DNA of 64,000 nucleotides from NCBI GenBank assembly GCA_030142905.1, contig JASJOG010000015.1, forward strand, positions 2,664,501 to 2,728,500, given 5' to 3'. The DNA comes from Heliopora coerulea. Lineage: Eukaryota; Cnidaria; Anthozoa; Scleralcyonacea; Helioporidae. Shown here piece after piece: positions 58,223 through 64,000 of this stretch. Both the position numbers and the translations under genes were made by a program. The notes beneath the pieces were generated by a model. It was not told the origin of the DNA. It searched no databases and was given only the letters and a program-made list of their open reading frames with translations. The stretch's first letter is position 1, and each line of letters opens with the position of its first letter.

Positions 58223-58320
58223 AACAATTATTGGATTCGGCTTTTGCATATCAAGAATTATTCAGACCAATGGTCTGGATAATTCTTGATATCATGAGAA
58301 AGCCGAATCCAATAGTTGTT
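58223..58320. repeat. Near-perfect palindrome, about 47-bp arms
   Basis: AACAATTATTGGATTCGGCT runs to TATCAAGAATTATTCAGACC, then the complement follows with one substitution near the centre and a small indel (TGCATATC / GATATCATGAG). Likely a hairpin-type MITE core; GCCGCCAGCAA/TTGCTGGCGG-type symmetry near 58,352-58,372 may belong to the same element. Confidence 0.8.
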
Positions 58321-59299
58321 TTATTATACAATTATAAATCGAGGAAGACTCCGCCAGGACATTGCTGGCGGCTAAGAAAAGCTTGTCAGATTAACAATTA
58401 CATCACCTACAGACAATTTTTGGTGTCTTGTAGGGGGCGAGACATCGAGAATTGTCTATAGGTTTTTAACCAATCAGAATCGAGATTGTAGCAGAATATG
58501 GTATAATAATGGATATTATCATATACAGTAACTAACATGCTGTATCACCAATTAAAAACCTTTGAAAAGCAGAATTAACTTCACATATTCGTTGCTTGAG
58601 AAGCTGAAAAACGCCGAGGCAACTGAAATATGCTTTTAGACACTTATGAACTGACTAAACTTATTTTCAAGTTTTTCTTGTTGAATGAAACGATGGCCAT
58701 TTAATGCCTTGTAACCACAATGCCAGGGCCTCGATGAGTTTTTGGTAAGAAAATAATAAAATCCAGGTATTCACGGGTATTATGTGAAATCAAAATGTGA
58801 CATTAAAATAATTGCACGTAGTTTGCCCACTGAGACATTCTTTTGAAGTGCGTCATTCATGTTCTTGTCATCAAGCCTGCAAGATATACTTGTTAAAAAT
58901 TGAAACAGATTTCAAAAATTTAGTAAATGAACTGAAAGATCAGACAAAAACATGCAATGTTAAATAAGTCTTACTATTTCACCTTTTGTATAATTATGTT
59001 GGGCAAATGTTGTCGCAGGATCCTTCAAAACACTGTATTATCTTTTCGTTATACCGTAATCGTCATGGGTTATGGCAACAACATTTTCAGATAAATCGAT
59101 TGCAATCTGATTACAAACGTGTTCTGTTAAAATGGCTTTAACCCCCCACCCCGCATATAGGTGCAATTTAACGTATGCAAATGGGATGCATGAACAGATT
59201 TCAACAGACTTTCAACAGGAATTTGAAAAGACTGACTGATTTATAATTTCTTTGAAAAATTCAAGGGTAAAAGAGTTAATCTCTTACAATATCACGCAG
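58321..59299. other. Intergenic, nothing further recognised
   Basis: AT-rich with no frame of interest; a C-rich run at 59,144-59,156. Confidence 0.4.
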
Positions 59300-60810
59300 C
59301 CATCTTACCCAGTAATTACATTTTAAACTTCTTGGGACGACTAGTCAGACTTTTGACTTCAGGAATTGACAACTCAAAAATATCCTCATTACTTGTTGCG
59401 AAACACGTGAAAAGCTTTGTCGTTCCTAACCTAGATCTAAATGAAACAGCATTGTTCACACTTGGTATTACAGTATTGTTCCAACTTGATATTACAGCAT
59501 AACCAAATACTGTTATAGGCTCAGCCTAAATATTTTAATTTAGCTCAAAACTGTTACTGATTATCCAAATTTTAAGTTTTCTATTGATGGGGGATAAAAA
59601 TTTGCCCAATAAACAATTTAAAATATTTCATCTAAAGCTAAATTTGTATACAACTTTAAATCTACCTGTGTCAAAAAATCAAACATTTTTTCTCCCAATA
59701 ATACAGTTGATCTGGGTGAAAAAATTTCAGTTTGCCACAAATTATAGTTGAAAACCTACAGAAATAAAATGAGAAAAATCTAAGACAATGAAATACTGTA
59801 CTATAAGACATAATTTATAGCTCTTGATGATTATTGTTAACGATAATTTATACTCAATAATTATAAAACGTATTCCTCAGATTTCAAATGTTGCAAAATA
59901 GGATAATTCTGAAAAAGAATTCTGTTACTCGGGTGCTCTGTCCCTAAAAGGAATTTTTTGTTGTATTCAGCGGTTTTTTTTAATCATTTAAGTGCCGACT
60001 TGCATTCTTTAGAGTCAAGAAATTTTTATTACGGTGAAACATCCTCCATAAGACCTTCACCCTTGACATTATTTTTGCAGATTATACTCCTTGCTTAACG
60101 CTTTAATGTCCAGACGTCCCACTTTGCTGAATAAAATCGTCTAGCGTTTGCCAGAATGGAATTCAATTGAGCACTCTTGCCCGTCTGTGGATTTATCTTT
60201 CCTTTAAATTCAATGATATCAAGAAATTTGGAGAATGTTTCAAGACATATGTTTACAGATGCCCAGGGGAGGAATTTAATGCTGAATGCCTGACACCCAC
60301 TGCTAAGCAAGGTGGAGGGGGAAATCCAGGTTTAGGGTTGTTTGACTGTCGTAAGTGTCGGTCACATCCACCACACAGGGAATGTTTTTTGCATAAGAAT
60401 ATGTATGAGCAAATTTTACCATGTGGCCATCATTTGTGCAGTTAAGAGGTGTATGCAGGACAACGACCCAAAACATACAACAAAGTCAATGGAAAAAGTA
60501 CACTGCACTAGTTCATTAGTTAGTCCACAATGGTTGATTAGCCTACAGTCCCCAGATCTTAAATAGAAAACCTATGGCAGGGGCTGTAAACATAACTTTA
60601 CCATGCCAGACCCCAATCCTCAAACAAATACTAGCTTTTTGCAGTTCTTAAAGGGGTGCTTCACCTTTATTTGGCATTAAAATTGACTAGACTTTGACCG
60701 TCAACAATTAACAGTTTTTATCCCCAAAATATGAAAAGCCTGTACTGTATGGACTGTCAGCTAAAAGTTGAAATATTATACCCAATTTCAATGCCTAAAT
60801 TGTAATAAAC
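59300..60810 (+). mobile_element. Tc1/mariner-like relic, right copy of an inverted pair
   Basis: Inverted counterpart of 44765-46482. Transposase remnants on the plus strand: GEEFNAECLTPTAKQGGGG (60,265-60,325), then after a frame change MQDNDPKHTTKSMEKVH with QSPDLK near 60,453-60,563. QDNDPKHT is the segment around the second catalytic Asp in Tc1-type enzymes. Frames are broken and ends worn, so it is inactive. Confidence 0.75.
60240..60566 (+). pseudogene. Broken Tc1-type transposase fragment
   Basis: Contains CPGEEFNAECLTPTAKQGGG and QDNDPKHTTKSME in different frames, about a third of the usual length of the family (about 340 residues). The N-terminal helix-turn-helix region is not seen. 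Confidence 0.65.
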
Positions 60811-61734
60811 AACTGTCCATGAAAAGTTTTATTTCACTGACTAAAAAATGCCCCACCACTATATCTGACACACAATTGAATGAATGTAAATAACGGTTTC
60901 TCATGCAAAAGGTTAAATATCAAACTATGCCTCTCTAAGTCATTTTTTTGATATTCACTTTGGCTGCCATAGAAACACCATTTCATCCTAACTGATGAAA
61001 AACTGAGGTGATGCACCCCCTTAAATGTGAACATGCTGAAGACATGCCAAAGAACTTTGCTTGCTTCAAGTCTGGACAAAGTGAAGCAGTCATCAAGGGA
61101 AAAGGTGGTCACTGCAAGTATCAGAATGCTTAAATAAACAGGTTGTGTGATCAGTAAAAGGTGCTAAATATACATAACTGATCACTCCAAATCATACAGT
61201 ATTAGTAATTTTATCCCTTCATTATTCTAACATAATGTAGTATTGAAGTAGATGAACGATCTTCAAGCTCGATACTCAGAAATTGATAACTGATAATGTA
61301 GTATCAAATATTATATTACTGTGCATGTGAAATTTAGGATGAAATAAAATGCACATATCCTACCCTGATAGGGTTACATTTCCAGTTTCTACAAGACTTT
61401 TATCTCAGTGTTTTATAAGTAGCTTTATCATGTCCACTTATTGTAATATTTGAGTAGTGTAGGTAAATGCATATGGTTCAAAATGGAGTGACCCAAAATG
61501 CTCCATTTGAAGAGAAGTCATGAATAAAAGGCTTGACAACCATATTGCCGATCAGCAACCATACAGTAAGACTCATATCAGCTAGAATATGGTGTATCCT
61601 GCAAGTAACTTGAATAAAATTGTTCAAGGAAAGACAAATAATTTCATTTCTCAAGATAAAAAAATGAAATAATTGCGTTGCCATACCCGAAGGAAGGACT
61701 CCAGCTAACTTAGTTTATCTTAAAGTATGGATGC
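60811..61734. other. Intergenic, nothing recognised
   Basis: AT-rich; no gene supported. Confidence 0.45.
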
Positions 61735-61766
61735 TATCTGATACAACAACAACAACAACAGTCGTT

Positions 61767-63125
61767 TTACGGCCGTTTTCCCTGCTTACGCAGTGGTTGG
61801 CCAGCGGCTCTACACAGCAGCCTTCTCCACCTCTCCCTCTCCTTCACATCTTCCGTTTTCAACCTGCACTCTCTCATGTCCTTTTCCACCACCTGGCTCC
61901 ATGTCATCCTCAGCCTTCCTCGTCCTCTCTTACTTCCCACCTCAAACGACATGATCTTTTTCACCCAATCATCATCCTTCCGCAGCACATGTCCCAACCA
62001 TCTTAACCTATTCCATTTCACAGCGTCAGACACTGACTCAATCCCCATTCTTTCCCTCAGCTCTGCACTCGGCACTCTATCCCTCAGCGATACACCACAC
62101 ATCCATCTCACCTTCCTCATCTCCGTACGTTCCAATCTCCCACTCTGCTCCGCCGTCATGGCCTACGTTTCACTTCCATATATCATAGCACTCCTCGCAC
62201 ACGTCACATACAGCTTCCCCTTCAGCTTAAGTGACACTTCCTTCCTTGTCAAGATTCCTGATAACTCCTTAAACGTCCTCCACGCACAACGTGCCCTTGC
62301 CACGGATGCAGAATTCGCTCCTCCACCCCCATTCAGCATATCACCCAGGTGATAAAACTTTCCAACATTCTCTAAGTGAACCCCATTTCCCAGATCCAAG
62401 CTCTCCTCCACATTCCTATCCACTTCATCACCTTCTCTTTCACACGTCTTGCACACAAACGTATCCTCAGCTCTAACCAGAGAGCCCCTAACACCTGAGC
62501 ATCGCTTGTGTACCCATCCACTGCATCCCGTACATCTGAGAGAATTGCTCCCAACACCCTTTCTACATACAGTACATAGCCACTTCCCCAGTCTTTCAAC
62601 ATGACCACAATTCTTCCCTGACACCATCACCTTTGTCTTACCAGTGTTCATCTTCAACCCTTTCGCCTCCATGCACTCTTTCCACCGCAGCACTTTCCAC
62701 TTAAGTTCCTCAATGCTCTCAGTTACCAGAACTAAATCGTCAGCGTATAACAGCTTCCATGGCAGGCCCTCCCTAACGTCTTGCTTCAGCACCTCCATCA
62801 CAACCACAAACAGTAATGGACCCCGAACCGATCCCCGATGTACCCCAACCTTCACCTCAAACTCCTCACTGTTTCCATGCTTCGTTTTCACCATTGTTCT
62901 TGGTTTCCTATATATTATCATCACTGCTTTCATCAGCCATTCTTCAACCTCCAGCTTCCTCAATGCCCACCTAACCACTTCTCTTGGTATCCTATCAAAT
63001 GCCTTCTCCAGATCCACAAATGCGTAATGCAATGGTCTCTTTTTTGCCAGAAACTTCTCCTGCGTCTGTCGTACCACAAAGATCCCACCTGTTGTCCCCT
63101 TCCCTGGCATAAATCCAAACTGCAT
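61767..63125 (-). pseudogene. LINE reverse transcriptase with PHD-like zinc finger
   Basis: FVDLEKAFDRIPREVVRWAL is RT motif A, VGVHRGSVRGPLLF motif B (the usual HQGS..SPLLF is altered), LLYADDLVLVTES the catalytic motif C and GLKMNTGKTKVMV motif D. Then a C4HC3 pattern follows: CTVC, CTGC, HKRC, CKTC. After GSET a single TAG at 62160-62162 interrupts the frame, where relatives have Trp as far as I recall. The C-terminal part runs through VRWMCGVSLRDRVPSAELRE and NRLRWLGHVLRKDDDWVKK. A frameshift near 63,130-63,140 separates the upstream region. Confidence 0.85.
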
Positions 63126-63136
63126 GCCATTAATAT

Positions 63137-63873
63137 CTACCTTCTCTCCAGAACCCTCTCAAATACCTTCATCCCGTGTTCTAACAGCTTTACTGCCCTA
63201 TGTGCCCCACACTCCAATGGGTCACCTTTCCCCTTGTAAATGGGCAAAAGGGTACTCAGCTCCCAGTCCCTTGGTATCTTTTCCTCGTCCACTACCATAT
63301 TGCAGATCTCTGTCATCTTCACCCCTACCTGACCAGCTGCATTGATAATCTCACCCACCAATTCCATCAGACCACCTGCCCTCCTACTTTTCATCTGCCC
63401 TATTGCTGTCTCTACTTCATCTCTGTGATAAACTCTCTTGGTCCTTCAACTATCCCACATTCTACAATTCCATCCCAATCATTCTCTACATTCAACAGTT
63501 GTTCCATATACTTCCTCCATCTTTTCTTCATCATCTCCACATTCACAACTATATTTCCACTCCCATCCTTCAGGCAGTTCACTCCAACCATATCCTGCCT
63601 TTCCTTTGCCATCTGCTTTGCTATCTTGAACATAGATTTCTGCCCTTCTTCTGTGTTGAGCTTTTCTCCTAATCTCTTTCTCTCCCACTGCTAAGCCTGA
63701 GTAACTGCTTTCTTTGCAATCTTCTTTGCTCCTACATACTCCTTCAACACTGCTGTTTCTGCAGCAGTACCCTTTGCCCAACAGCATGCCTTGAACTTCC
63801 ACTTCTTCTCATTCACATTCTTCTCAACATCTTCATTCCATGCTATCTGATGCAAGTTTAAATATTGACTCAA
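63137..63873 (-). pseudogene. LINE pre-RT region, broken into several frames
   Basis: In order on the minus strand: VEKNVNEKKWKFKACCWAKG, FKIAKQMAKERQDMVGVNCL, MEQLLNVENDWDGIVE, and IPRDWELSTLLPIYKGKGD (the segment directly before RT motif 1 in related LINEs). Stops and shifts between them show decay. Confidence 0.75.
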
Positions 63874-63880
63874 CTTAATT

Positions 63881-64000
63881 TCAGCTCAGTGAATGACTTC
63901 AGTCAACTCAACTCAATACTTGATGACCAAGGGACTTACTTCAACTCAAGTCTCAAATTATTGTGACTCAGTTCTAACAATGAGTATTTCTATGTCAACC
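63881..64000. repeat. ACTCAA-rich degenerate simple repeat
   Basis: CAACTCAACTCAATACTTGA, CTTCAACTCAAGTCTCAA and related pieces recur up to the window end. Confidence 0.4.

Larger units (their letters stand above)
61735..63880 (-). mobile_element. 5'-truncated LINE retrotransposon
   Basis: Minus-strand frames cover, 5' to 3', a pre-RT region (63873-63691, 63633-63412, 63394-63137), reverse transcriptase with a PHD-like finger (63125-62163) and a conserved C-terminal region (62159-61767). The 3' end carries a (GTT)n tail (61,742-61,760 on the plus strand as ACA units), typical of LINEs that end in a microsatellite. The endonuclease is absent, so this is a truncated, dead copy. The clade is uncertain. 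Confidence 0.9.

Overview
The window is metazoan nuclear DNA. It is AT-rich, has GT-AG introns and low gene density, and is crowded with microsatellites, fold-back elements, Tc1/mariner- and pogo-like transposon relics, a LINE and two satellite arrays. Together with a multi-domain extracellular Cu-only SOD repeat protein, this suggests an invertebrate, most likely an anthozoan cnidarian such as a stony coral. That placement is inference; no marker in the window proves it.

Layout. Positions 1-9.9 kb hold no gene I can support, only repeats. A plus-strand gene runs from about 10.0 to 28.7 kb. I reconstructed 18 coding exons whose splice phases all agree (4,320 coding bases, about 1,439 residues). 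A small first exon encodes the start of a signal peptide. It is followed, after a 4.9 kb repeat-filled intron, by two tandem copies of an eight-exon cassette (14,955-21,503 and 21,741-28,106), then a last exon encoding a hydrophobic C-terminal tail. Each cassette encodes four SOD-like domains: two that have lost most metal ligands, then two that keep all four copper-ligand histidines and the active-site arginine. A module I do not recognise follows. The product is probably a secreted, surface-anchored relative of the Cu-only SOD repeat proteins.

From 29 to 33.6 kb there is intergenic DNA with a CCAAT/E2F-type promoter-like block, a fold-back element with telomere-like repeats at its centre, and a pogo/Tigger-like MITE. 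A minus-strand gene at 33.6-37.0 kb (five exons, 346 residues) encodes an LRP2BP-like Sel1-repeat protein. At 38.5-40.1 kb a second CCAAT/E2F promoter-like block precedes two phase-compatible exons of an unrecognised plus-strand gene. A degenerate pogo-like transposon (40.5-41.9 kb) carries an antisense HIRAN-like reading frame.

The right third is repeat-dominated. Two copies of a Tc1-type transposon relic in inverted orientation (about 44.8-46.5 and 59.3-60.8 kb) flank a 168-bp satellite (46.7-54.6 kb) with 8-mer and 4-mer higher-order structure, abutting a 66-bp satellite (54.6-56.1 kb). A 5'-truncated minus-strand LINE with a PHD-like finger fills 61.7-63.9 kb. The very long reading frames in the satellites arise because both monomer lengths are multiples of three; I do not regard them as genes.
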